Positions 55,817 through 64,000 of a DNA stretch of 64,000 nt are shown here, one piece after another (within the stretch, counting starts at the first letter, position 1; every line of letters begins with the position of its first letter). The notes beneath the pieces were generated by a model, which saw only the letters and a list, made by a program, of their open reading frames with translations, ran no database searches and had not been told where the DNA came from. Made by a program: the position numbers and the translations under genes. The stretch is taken from the NCBI RefSeq assembly GCF_030014915.1, contig NZ_JAGIXS010000004.1:124001-188000 (forward strand), in the 5' to 3' direction. The DNA is from Pelomonas sp. V22. GTDB taxonomy: Bacteria > Pseudomonadota > Gammaproteobacteria > Burkholderiales > Burkholderiaceae_C.

Positions 55817-57900
55817 ATCGCCAGCGGGTCCACGTCCACAGCCCAGCGGATCAGCCCCTTGTGCTCGCGCTTGAGCGCGCCAAGGGCCGGCAACCAGGCG
55901 GCGAGCAGGCGCTGCAAAGCCACGCGGCTGCCGGATTCGACCAGCATCTGGAAGCGTTCGATGTTGGCCACCCGCGCCACCTGCATGGGCACCGGCGCAT
56001 AGACCAGCACCTGGCCGGCGCCGTCGAGCTCGGCGGCCACCCGGGACGCCGCTTGCAGAAAGGCCTTCGCGGCCTCGGCCGTGCGGGCTTCGGCGCGCAA
56101 GAGAGCCAGGTGCGCGAACGGCGGCAGGCCGGCCGAGGCGCGCTCTTCCAGCTGGCTCTTGGCGAAGCGCTCGAAGTCATGCGTGGTCAGCGCTTGATAG
56201 AGCGCATGCTGCGGATGCCAGGTCTGCACCCACATCTCGCTGCGTTCGGCTTGCTCGGCATCACGGCCGGCCCGGCCGGCGGCCTGCATCAGCAAGGCGA
56301 AGAGCCGCTCGGGTGCGCGGAAGTCGCTGCTGAACAGCGCGCCGTCCGGGTTCACGGCAGCCACCAAGGTGATGCGGCGGAAGTCGTGGCCCTTGGTCAC
56401 CATCTGCGTGCCCACGAGGATGTCGACCTCGCCGGCGTGGACCGCGTCCAGCTGCGCTTCGAGCGAACCCTTGAGCTTGGTCGAGTCGGCATCGATGCGG
56501 GCCACGCGGGCGCCGGGCAAGGCGGCGGCGAGCTGCTCTTCCAGCTTTTCGGTGCCACGGCCCAGCGGCGAGATGTCGGCATTGCCGCAATCGGGGCAGG
56601 CCGGCGGCACGCGCTCGGTGAAGCCGCAGTGGTGGCAGCGCAGCGTGCGGTCCAGCTTGTGGAAGACGCGATAGGCGCTGCAATGCGGGCATTCGCTTTT
56701 CCAGCCGCATTCCAGGCAGTGCAGCACCGGCGCATAGCCGCGCCGGTTCAGGAACATCAGGCTTTGCTCGCCACGTTCGATACGTTGACGCAGGGCGGCG
56801 ATCAGCGGTGCGCTGAGGGCGGTGGTGACGCCCTTGTTGCGCGGCAGGCTGTTCATGTCGAACAGGCGCACTTTCGGCAAGGAACCACCGCCGATGCGAT
56901 GCGGCATCGAGAGGCGGCGATAACGCCCTTCTTCCGCGCGTTGCCAGCTTTCCAGTGACGGCGTGGCCGAGCCAAGAATCACCGGCAGCTTCTCAAGATG
57001 CGCCCGGTAGACCGCCAGATCGCGTGCCGAATAGCGCGCGCCGTCCTGCTGCTTGTAGGACGGGTCGTGCTCCTCGTCGACGACGATCAGCCCCAGATTG
57101 GGCATCGAGGCGAACACGGCCAGCCGCGTGCCCAGCACCAGCTGCGCGCGACCGAAGTGCGCCGCCAGCCAGTTGCGCAGGCGCTGGGCTGGCGTGAGGC
57201 CGCTGTGCAGCGAGACCATGACCGTGCCGGCAAAGCGCTCGGCGAAGCGGGCCTCCAGCTGCGGCGTCAGGTTGATCTCGGGCACCAGCACCAGCACCTG
57301 GCGACCGGCCGCCAGCGCATGCTCGGCGGCGCGCAGGTAGACCTCGGTCTTGCCGCTGCCGGTGACGCCATAGAGCAGCAGCGGCGGCGGCGGCGCCTGC
57401 TCGCCGGGCTGGGCCAGCAGCTCGTCCAGTTGCGCCAAGGCCTCGGCCTGGGCCGGGCTGAGCTCGGGTCGGGCCGCAGGATCGGCCGGTCCGGGCTGGG
57501 CCAGCTTGTCCAGCTTCTTCAGCCGCAACTGCAGTTGCTGGGGCTCCAGCTCGCGCAGTTGCGGCGGCAGCACGGCCGCGGCGAGCTCGCCCACGCTGCG
57601 CTGGTAGTACAGCGCCGCGAACTCGACCAAGGCGCACCAGTCGCTTGAGAGCGGGGGCAAGGCCTCCAGCGCCGCCGTGACCGGACGCAGCTCGGCCAGC
57701 GGGAACTCTTCGCCCGCCGACGCCTCACTACGCGCCGCCGGCCAGACCACGCCCAGGAGCTCGCGCTTGCCCAGCGGCACCCGCACCAGACTGCCTGGAG
57801 CGAGCGCCTGCTCACTGGCGTAATCAAGCGGGCCGGTGAGGCCGCTGTGCTGGGGCGCGTCAACGGCCACCCGCAGGCGATGGAGGGATGCTCCACTCAT
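55813..57900 (-). CDS. priA: Primosomal protein PriA (replication restart helicase)
   Basis: 695 residues. An N-terminal DNA-binding domain (to about 105) is followed by a superfamily 2 helicase with GVTGSGKTEVYL, DEEHDPSYKQ and LGSATPSLES. The zinc-binding insert has eight cysteines (CLECGWKSECPHC, CHHCGF, CPDCGN), and the C-terminal helicase half ends with a PriA-specific domain. PriA recognises stalled forks and reloads DnaB. Start and length are normal. The gene follows hemE on the same strand after a 330-bp gap with a DnaA-box-like site. Confidence 0.95.
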   Translation of the reverse strand: MSGASLHRLRVAVDAPQHSGLTGPLDYASEQALAPGSLVRVPLGKRELLGVVWPAARSEASAGEEFPLAELRPVTAALEALPPLSSDWCALVEFAALYYQRSVGELAAAVLPPQLRELEPQQLQLRLKKLDKLAQPGPADPAARPELSPAQAEALAQLDELLAQPGEQAPPPPLLLYGVTGSGKTEVYLRAAEHALAAGRQVLVLVPEINLTPQLEARFAERFAGTVMVSLHSGLTPAQRLRNWLAAHFGRAQLVLGTRLAVFASMPNLGLIVVDEEHDPSYKQQDGARYSARDLAVYRAHLEKLPVILGSATPSLESWQRAEEGRYRRLSMPHRIGGGSLPKVRLFDMNSLPRNKGVTTALSAPLIAALRQRIERGEQSLMFLNRRGYAPVLHCLECGWKSECPHCSAYRVFHKLDRTLRCHHCGFTERVPPACPDCGNADISPLGRGTEKLEEQLAAALPGARVARIDADSTKLKGSLEAQLDAVHAGEVDILVGTQMVTKGHDFRRITLVAAVNPDGALFSSDFRAPERLFALLMQAAGRAGRDAEQAERSEMWVQTWHPQHALYQALTTHDFERFAKSQLEERASAGLPPFAHLALLRAEARTAEAAKAFLQAASRVAAELDGAGQVLVYAPVPMQVARVANIERFQMLVESGSRVALQRLLAAWLPALGALKREHKGLIRWAVDVDPLAI

Positions 57901-57942
57901 GGCTCAGGCCATCGCTCAGGTGAAAGCTCAGCTTTCCGTCCC

Positions 57943-58103
57943 AAGTCCATGATTTGCAAAGGATTGAGAAGCTTTCCCGGCATCTGTGGATAACTTTGTG
58001 GGGAAGATACGCACAGCCCCCGCCTGGCCGCCCCGACCACCGTCAGGCCACTTTGGATCCCGACTTGTGCGAGATGCGTACTCGCTTTGCAAATCAAGGA
58101 CTT
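57943..58103. repeat. 19-bp inverted repeat pair in the hemE-priA gap
   Basis: AAGTCCATGATTTGCAAAG (57943-57961) and CTTTGCAAATCAAGGACTT (58085-58103) are reverse complements with one mismatch, 123 bp apart. Between them lies TGTGGATAA. The gap (57901-58230) has no convincing gene. I see no T run that would make it a terminator. Confidence 0.75.
57985..57993 (-). promoter_or_regulatory. DnaA-box match in the hemE-priA gap
   Basis: TGTGGATAA is the exact reverse complement of the strong DnaA box TTATCCACA. A degenerate second copy TGTGGGGAA follows four bases later (57997-58005), and TGGGGATAA (58174-58182) differs from the box at one base. Binding by DnaA is inference. Confidence 0.5.
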
Positions 58104-58230
58104 AGCCAGCAATCGGGAAAACGTGAACTTGCAGCGCAGCATGGCCGACCCGCGCACGCCGCTTGCACACATTTGGGGATAAGTCCAAACCCTGAGTGCT
58201 TACTTCACGAATTGGCGCGCCGCTGCGCGC

Positions 58231-59322
58231 TCAGGCACCGGTGCGCAATTTGCGCGAATGGCTGTGCACCGCTTCGACCAGGGCACTCACATGCTCGGGC
58301 GGCGTGAACTGGCTGATGCCATGGCCCAGGTTGAACACGTGGCCACCGTGCGAGCCGTCGGCGCGCAGCGGGTTGCCGAAGCTGTCCAGCACGGCCCGGG
58401 CCTGCTCCGCAATCGCCTCGGGCGGCGCGAACAGCACATTGGGGTCGAGGTTGCCCTGCAGGGCCACGCGGTCGTTCAGCTGCGCGCGGGCCCGGCCGAG
58501 GTTGACGGTCCAGTCCAGGCCCACGACGTCGGCGCCGGCATTGGCAATCTCGTCGAGCCACAAGCCGCCGCCCTTGGTGAACAGGATGCGCGGGATGCGC
58601 TGGCCTTCATGCTCGGTCTTTACCTTGGCCAGCACCTGGCGCGAGTAGGCGAGGCTGAAGCGCTGGAAGGCGCCGTCGGCCAGCACGCCGCCCCAGGAGT
58701 CGAACAGCATCACGGCCTGGGCGCCAGCTTCGATCTGGGCGTTCAGGTACTGCGCCACCGCCTCGGCGTTGACGGCCAGGATGCGCTCCATCAGGTCGGG
58801 GCGCGAATACATCAGGGCCTTGACCTGACGGTAGTCGTCCGAGCCGCCGCCCTCGACCATGTAGCAGGCCAGCGTCCAGGGGCTGCCGGAGAAGCCGATC
58901 AGCGGCACGCGGCCGTTGAGCGCCGAACGGATCGAGCTCACGGCGTCGAAGACGTAGCGCAGCTTGTTCATGTCCGGCACTTCAAGCGCCGCCACGGCGG
59001 CTTCGTCGCGCACCACCTTCTCGAACTTCGGGCCCTCGCCCTGCGCGAATGACAGGCCCAGGCCCATGGCGTCGGGCACGGTCAGGATGTCGCTGAACAG
59101 GATGGCCGCGTCCAGCGCATAGCGCTCCAGCGGCTGCAGCGTCACCTCGGTGGCGTAGTCGCGGTTGGTGGCCAGGCCCATGAAGCTGCCCGCCTTGGCG
59201 CGGGTGGCTCGGTACTCCGGCAGGTAGCGGCCGGCCTGGCGCATCAGCCACAGCGGCGTGTAGTCGGTCGGCTGGCGCAGGCAGGCGCGCAGGAAGGTAT
59301 CGTTTTGCAGGACTGCGGTCAT
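58231..59322 (-). CDS. hemE: Uroporphyrinogen decarboxylase
   Basis: 363 residues, the normal length. It removes four carboxyl groups from uroporphyrinogen III to give coproporphyrinogen III in heme synthesis. The signatures [16 protein letters not shown] at the N-terminus and [19 protein letters not shown] in the middle are both intact, as is [15 protein letters not shown] near the end. The ATG at 59322 is used; a GTG two codons earlier is less likely. It is divergent from the lemA operon (89 bp). Confidence 0.96.
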   Translation of the reverse strand: MTAVLQNDTFLRACLRQPTDYTPLWLMRQAGRYLPEYRATRAKAGSFMGLATNRDYATEVTLQPLERYALDAAILFSDILTVPDAMGLGLSFAQGEGPKFEKVVRDEAAVAALEVPDMNKLRYVFDAVSSIRSALNGRVPLIGFSGSPWTLACYMVEGGGSDDYRQVKALMYSRPDLMERILAVNAEAVAQYLNAQIEAGAQAVMLFDSWGGVLADGAFQRFSLAYSRQVLAKVKTEHEGQRIPRILFTKGGGLWLDEIANAGADVVGLDWTVNLGRARAQLNDRVALQGNLDPNVLFAPPEAIAEQARAVLDSFGNPLRADGSHGGHVFNLGHGISQFTPPEHVSALVEAVHSHSRKLRTGA

Positions 59323-59411
59323 GCCCACATTATCCGCTGCGATACTCGGCCGCCCCTTGATGAAAGCCGACCCGGCACCATCTGGCTTGGCGTCCTTCCA
59401 CGGAGAAACAC

Positions 59412-60038
59412 ATGGCGAAGATCCTCAAGCGCAGTCTTGGCGCGGCCGCCCTGCTGGCCACCACGCTGAGCCTTTCGGGCTGCGGCTACAACGAGTTCCA
59501 GCGCCTCGATGAGCAGACCACGGCCAGCTGGAGCGAGGTGCTGAGCCAGTATCAGCGCCGCGCCGACTTGATCCCCAACATCGTCAACACGGTGAAGGGC
59601 GAGTCCAACTTCGAACAGGAGACGCTGACCAAGGTGGTCGAAGCCCGCGCCAAGGCCACCAGCATCAACGTGACACCCGAGCTGGCCAAGGACCCGGAAG
59701 CGCTGAAGAAATTCCAGGCCGCGCAGGGCGAACTCTCCAGCGCGCTCTCGCGCCTGCTGGTCGTCAGCGAGAACTACCCGAACCTGAAGGCCAACCAGGG
59801 CTTCCAGGACCTGCGCGTGCAGCTCGAAGGCACGGAGAACCGCATCACCGTGGCCCGCAACCGCTACATCAAGTCGGTGGCCGACTACAACGTCCATGCC
59901 CGCCAGTTCCCGAACAACCTGACGGCCATGATGTTCGGCTACCAGGTCAAGCCCAACTTCCAGGTGCAGAACGAAGCGGCCATCACCACGGCACCCACGG
60001 TCAATTTCGACAAGGCCTCGCAGCCGCCGACCAAGTAA
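59412..60038 (+). CDS. LemA-family lipoprotein
   Basis: 208 residues. The signal sequence ends with the lipobox LSGC (Cys about residue 24), so the protein should be lipid-anchored. The LemA domain is helical, with conserved [20 protein letters not shown] and a C-terminal [20 protein letters not shown]. The family's function is not settled; it is often found with TPM-domain genes as here. The ribosome site is CGGAGA. It heads a three-gene operon. Confidence 0.92.
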   Translation: MAKILKRSLGAAALLATTLSLSGCGYNEFQRLDEQTTASWSEVLSQYQRRADLIPNIVNTVKGESNFEQETLTKVVEARAKATSINVTPELAKDPEALKKFQAAQGELSSALSRLLVVSENYPNLKANQGFQDLRVQLEGTENRITVARNRYIKSVADYNVHARQFPNNLTAMMFGYQVKPNFQVQNEAAITTAPTVNFDKASQPPTK

Positions 60039-60054
60039 GCGCGTGCGCCACGCC

Positions 60055-60966
60055 ATGCGCCGGCTGCTCTCGCTACTGCTGCTCTGCCTGGCCTTGCCCG
60101 CCTGGGCCGAGGAGTTGCGCCCGGTGCCAGTGCTGACCGGCCGCGTGATCGACCAGACCGGCACGCTGGATGCGCTGCAGGTCACCAGCCTGGAGAACAA
60201 GCTGGCGGCCTTCGAGCAGCAGGCCGGGCCGCAGATCGTCATCCTGATGCTGCCGGGCACGGCGCCCGAAGACATAGCGGCCTTTGCGCAGCGCGTGGGC
60301 GATGCCTGGAAGATTGGCCGGCGCGACGTGGGTGACGGCCTCTTGATCGTCGTCGCCAAGAACGAACGCAAGGTTCGCATCGAGGTGGCCAAGGCGCTGG
60401 AAGGTGCGGTGCCCGATCTCGCGGCGCGCCAGATCATCCAGAACGCGATCACGCCCGCCTTCAAGAAGGGAGACTACGCCGGCGGCCTCAACCAGGCCGT
60501 GGATCAGCTGCAGGCCCGCATTCGCGGCGAAGGCCTGCCTGCACCGAAGACCAAGCCCGTGCGCTCAGGCAGCGAAGGCAGCGGCTTCGACTTCGAAACC
60601 CTGGCCATGCTGTTCTTCATCGGCGTGCCCATTGTCGGCGTGGCGCTGACCGCCCTGCTCGGCCGCAAGCTCGGCAGCCTCGGCACCAGCGCCGGTGTCG
60701 GCACCATAGGCTGGCTGATCGGCCACAGCTGGTGGATGGCCGGCCTGGCTGCCTTGCTGTCGCTGATCCTGATCGGCGTGATGGGCATAGGCTCCTCGCG
60801 CCGCAGCCTCGGCCGGCGCTACGGCGGTGGCAGCGACATGCCCATCATCTGGGGAGGTGGCGGTGGCGGCTGGAGCGGCGGTGGAAGCAGCAGCGGCGAT
60901 GGCGGCGGCTTCTCGTCCGGTGGCGGTGGCGATTTTGGCGGCGGCGGCGCCTCGGGGGACTGGTGA
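60055..60966 (+). CDS. TPM-domain (YgcG-like) membrane protein with Gly-rich tail
   Basis: 303 residues. Signal peptide (MRRLLSLLLLCLALPAWA), TPM domain (about 28-165; GRVIDQTGTLDALQ, then VGDGLLIVVAKNERKVRIEV and RQIIQNAITPAFKKGDYAGG), two membrane helices (about 190-250), and a tail of Gly/Ser repeats ending ASGDW. The domain lies outside the cytoplasm. GTG at 60043 is an alternative start. The stop overlaps the next start (TGATG). It is the standard partner of LemA. Confidence 0.9.
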   Translation: MRRLLSLLLLCLALPAWAEELRPVPVLTGRVIDQTGTLDALQVTSLENKLAAFEQQAGPQIVILMLPGTAPEDIAAFAQRVGDAWKIGRRDVGDGLLIVVAKNERKVRIEVAKALEGAVPDLAARQIIQNAITPAFKKGDYAGGLNQAVDQLQARIRGEGLPAPKTKPVRSGSEGSGFDFETLAMLFFIGVPIVGVALTALLGRKLGSLGTSAGVGTIGWLIGHSWWMAGLAALLSLILIGVMGIGSSRRSLGRRYGGGSDMPIIWGGGGGGWSGGGSSSGDGGGFSSGGGGDFGGGGASGDW

Positions 60967-61481
60967 TGGGCTGGTGGAATCGTCTGCAACGCCTGCTCAG
61001 GCATCGTCGCCTGGATGCCCGCGATGCGCGACGTGCGCTCAGCGGCCCGGCGCTTGAAGCGCTGCAGCAGCGCATCCAGGCCTCGGAGCGCCTGCACAGC
61101 GGCGAGCTGCGCGTGGTGGTGGAAGCAGGCCTGCCCACCTCCTACCTGATGCGCGACGCCACGGCCCGGGAGCGCGCCGTCGCCCTCTTTGGCAAGCTGC
61201 GCATCTGGGACACCGAGCACAACAACGGCGTGCTGATTTACCTCTTGCTGGCCGAGCACAGCATCGAGCTGGTGGCCGACCGCGGCCTGATGAGCAAGGT
61301 CGAGGGCCTGGCCTGGCAGCGCATGGTCGACCGCATGCGCGAGCAGTTCCGCGCGGGCCAGTTCGAGGCCGGGCTGATCGAGGCGGTGGAGAGTGTCAGC
61401 GAGCTGCTGTTCCAGCATTTCCCGCTGGCGGCCGGCAAGGCCAACCGCAACGAGCTGCCGGACGCGCCGCTCTTACTCTAG
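60966..61481 (+). CDS. TPM-domain protein without signal peptide
   Basis: 171 residues. It has one TPM-like domain (SGELRVVVEAGLPTSYLMRD, then NNGVLIYLLLAEHSIELVAD) preceded by a basic amphipathic segment instead of a signal peptide, and there is no membrane helix. It is therefore expected on the cytoplasmic side or peripherally bound. It completes the lemA-TPM-TPM operon, translationally coupled by a one-base TGATG overlap. Its last nine bases overlap the convergent mutarotase gene. Function unknown. Confidence 0.88.
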   Translation: MGWWNRLQRLLRHRRLDARDARRALSGPALEALQQRIQASERLHSGELRVVVEAGLPTSYLMRDATARERAVALFGKLRIWDTEHNNGVLIYLLLAEHSIELVADRGLMSKVEGLAWQRMVDRMREQFRAGQFEAGLIEAVESVSELLFQHFPLAAGKANRNELPDAPLLL

Positions 61482-62333
61482 AACCAGACTCTGCATGCCG
61501 GCCCAGCTCTCGCCGGGGGCGAGCCGGATCGGGCGGTCGACGGCCGCCGCCTCGATACACAGCATCTGCTGCCAGCCACCGGCCGGCATGTCGGCCAATT
61601 TCGCGCAGGCTTCGGCACCCGGATTCCAGACCACCGCATCGGCAAAGCCTTGCTGGCGGATCGTGACGCGGCGGGCCGGGCGACCGACCGGCTCTTCTGT
61701 CAGGGTCAGATCCTGCTCCACCTGGTGGTAGATGCGGTCCAGCGGCGGCTCGGGCAGCAAGAGGTCCACGCGCTGGCGCTCCTCACTGTTCTTGATCGAA
61801 TCCCAGTAATGCAAGCCGGAGAAGCCGCGCACGCTGGCATCGAGCAGGCTGCCGAGGCCGAGGTAGGTGTGCAGCGCGGCGGTGAAGTCGAACGATGCTT
61901 CGTCGCAGTTCTCACAGGCCAGCTCGATCTCCAGGCTGCGGCCGCTGATGCGCACGCACAGCTCGGCCTCGAAGCGGTGCGGCCACGAAAGGCGCGTGGC
62001 CTCGTCGTCTGCGAGGCGCAGCACGGCCATCGCGTCGTCTTTGCCCACCTCGGCCGAGACCAGCTGCCAGGGCTTGGTCCGCGCAAAGCCGTGGCGCAGG
62101 CCGGTGCCGCGCGCCGCGAACTGCGGAAAGATCACCGGCACGCCGCCGCGCACCGCCTGGCCCGTGGCATAGGCACTCTTGGGCGAGAGGTAGAGCTGCT
62201 CGCCTGCGCCAGCCGGCTTCCAGGACAGCAGGTGCGCGCCATGCAGCAGCAGCGTGGCCGAGGCGCCATCAGGGGCGCGCAGCTCCAGCGCTTCCAGGCC
62301 TTGGTGGCGGGTCAGGGGAATCGGTGTGGACAT
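61473..62333 (-). CDS. D-hexose-6-phosphate mutarotase (YeaD-like)
   Basis: 286 residues of the aldose-1-epimerase superfamily, YeaD branch: LLLHGAHLLSWKP and the sugar-binding GGVPVIFPQFA and LRHGFARTKPW with catalytic His, plus the downstream acidic residue in VVWNPGAEACAKLADMP. It interconverts alpha and beta anomers of glucose-6-phosphate or related sugars in the cytoplasm. It lies downstream of the ATP synthase operon terminator and so needs its own promoter. Confidence 0.92.
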   Translation of the reverse strand: MSTPIPLTRHQGLEALELRAPDGASATLLLHGAHLLSWKPAGAGEQLYLSPKSAYATGQAVRGGVPVIFPQFAARGTGLRHGFARTKPWQLVSAEVGKDDAMAVLRLADDEATRLSWPHRFEAELCVRISGRSLEIELACENCDEASFDFTAALHTYLGLGSLLDASVRGFSGLHYWDSIKNSEERQRVDLLLPEPPLDRIYHQVEQDLTLTEEPVGRPARRVTIRQQGFADAVVWNPGAEACAKLADMPAGGWQQMLCIEAAAVDRPIRLAPGESWAGMQSLVLE

Positions 62334-62347
62334 GAGGAAGGGCTTGG

Positions 62348-62384
62348 TAAAAACAACGCCCGCCTGACTTGCGTCGGCGGGCGT
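62348..62384 (-). terminator. Rho-independent terminator of the atp operon
   Basis: On the minus strand a 9-bp stem ACGCCCGCC/GGCGGGCGT (62376-62384 with 62356-62364) with an 11-base loop is followed by TGTTTTT. It lies 54 bp after the atpC stop and just before the mutarotase gene. Confidence 0.92.
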
Positions 62385-62438
62385 CTATCGTCGTCGGCCT
62401 CGCGGCGGCTGTCGAGCCACCACGTCGCCGAAGATCGA

Positions 62439-62852
62439 TCACTTCTTGCGGAACTTGCGCAGCGCCGCGATCTGGGCAGCCATGGCAGCGAACTCGCCTT
62501 GCGCAGCGGCAAAGTCGATATCGCTCTTGGCGTTCTTCATCGCTTCCTCGGCCTGCTTCTTGGCTTCGGTGGCCTTGGCTTCGTCCAGGTCCTTGCCGCG
62601 GATGGCGGTGTCGGCCAGCACGGTCACGGTGCCCGGTTGCACTTCCAGAATGCCGCCAGCGACGAAGACGAACTCTTCGCTGCCGTCGGTCTTCTCGATG
62701 CGCACGGCACCCGGCTTGATGCGGGTGATCAGCGGCGTGTGCTGGGGCAGGATGCCCAGCTCACCGCCTTCGCCCGGCAGTGCGACGAACTTGGCTTCGC
62801 CGGAGAAGATCTGCTCCTCGGCGGACACCACGTCAACATGAAGGGTTGCCAT
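62439..62852 (-). CDS. atpC: ATP synthase epsilon subunit
   Basis: 137 residues. The N-terminal beta-sandwich ([20 protein letters not shown], then [19 protein letters not shown]) is followed by a C-terminal helical hairpin (about 88-137), which in other bacteria inhibits rotation. It is part of the F1 central stalk. The ATG at 62852 has AAGGAAG seven bases before it; a TTG at 62858 is less likely. It is the last gene of the operon. Confidence 0.96.
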   Translation of the reverse strand: MATLHVDVVSAEEQIFSGEAKFVALPGEGGELGILPQHTPLITRIKPGAVRIEKTDGSEEFVFVAGGILEVQPGTVTVLADTAIRGKDLDEAKATEAKKQAEEAMKNAKSDIDFAAAQGEFAAMAAQIAALRKFRKK

Positions 62853-62896
62853 GTTCAATCTTCCTTAGCGTTGGAGAAGAGGGTTGCTCTGGGTGC

Positions 62897-62914
62897 GGAG
62901 CGGTTGCCCGCTCC
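62897..62914 (-). promoter_or_regulatory. GNRA-loop hairpin in the atpD-atpC gap
   Basis: The RNA would read GGAGCGG-GCAA-CCGCTCC: a perfect 7-bp stem with a GCAA tetraloop of the stable GNRA class. It lies in the 73-base gap, about 45 bases before the atpC start. It could mark RNA processing or tune atpC translation. No T run follows, so it is not a terminator. Confidence 0.5.
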
Positions 62915-62925
62915 ACGTTCACAGA

Positions 62926-64000
<1,075 letters not shown>

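Noticed and set aside
57954-58307. A 117-codon open frame across the hemE-priA gap
   Set aside because: It translates the DnaA-box repeat region and the end of hemE, and has no ribosome site or protein-like pattern.

Overview
The window looks like a housekeeping-rich stretch of a high-GC betaproteobacterial chromosome. The adjacent atpD-atpC, hemE and priA, the fused indolepyruvate ferredoxin oxidoreductase with an Lrp-type regulator, the cytochrome b561/YceI cluster and the dense c-di-GMP and chemotaxis genes suggest Burkholderiales, perhaps the Roseateles/Rubrivivax/Leptothrix group. The genus is inference only. I found no tRNA, rRNA, insertion sequence, prophage or CRISPR array. Genes are packed tightly. 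Seven convergent gene pairs end within 18 bp of each other, several with overlapping stop codons.

Layout. 1-12 kb is read leftwards: pspC, a frameshifted quinone reductase, a PstS-like protein with an outer-membrane barrel protein, a GGDEF-EAL protein, a radical SAM/patatin pair, a secreted GH18 chitinase behind three phased direct repeats, a small secreted protein, a diguanylate cyclase and an Lrp regulator. 12-20 kb is read rightwards: fused IorAB, DUF2167 protein plus site-2 protease, and a chemoreceptor 5 bp upstream of an alkane hydroxylase. 20-30 kb: an orphan hybrid kinase, cytochrome b561 with two YceI proteins, a LytS-small membrane protein-LytTR operon, and a TPR-GGDEF protein. 29-33 kb: an aldehyde dehydrogenase divergent from an AcoR-type sigma-54 activator, with a near-perfect -24/-12 promoter between them. 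33-46 kb: lysoplasmalogenase, Rep helicase, an O-antigen-ligase-like membrane protein, a solute-binding protein with PhoD, a pseudokinase, an AEC transporter, a TPR protein and an S9 peptidase.

45.8-55.8 kb is the most unusual part. It is a divergent nine-gene signalling island. Leftward are a single-domain receiver, an HD-GYP phosphodiesterase, an orphan amino-acid-type binding protein and a Cache-PAS-PAS histidine kinase. Rightward are an excisionase/BldC-type HTH fused to a receiver, a receiver-HPt protein, CheW and two chemoreceptors. CheA, CheR and CheB are absent. An AT-rich 18-bp element with two ATCAT repeats nine bases apart occurs once in front of the HTH-receiver gene and once in front of cheW, with 16 of 18 bases identical. 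It is a plausible operator for the HTH-receiver protein and would tie the island into one regulon.

55.8-64 kb is core genome: priA, hemE, lemA with two TPM-domain genes, a hexose-6-phosphate mutarotase, and the end of the ATP synthase operon with its terminator. The priA-hemE gap holds a perfect DnaA-box match inside a 19-bp inverted repeat.
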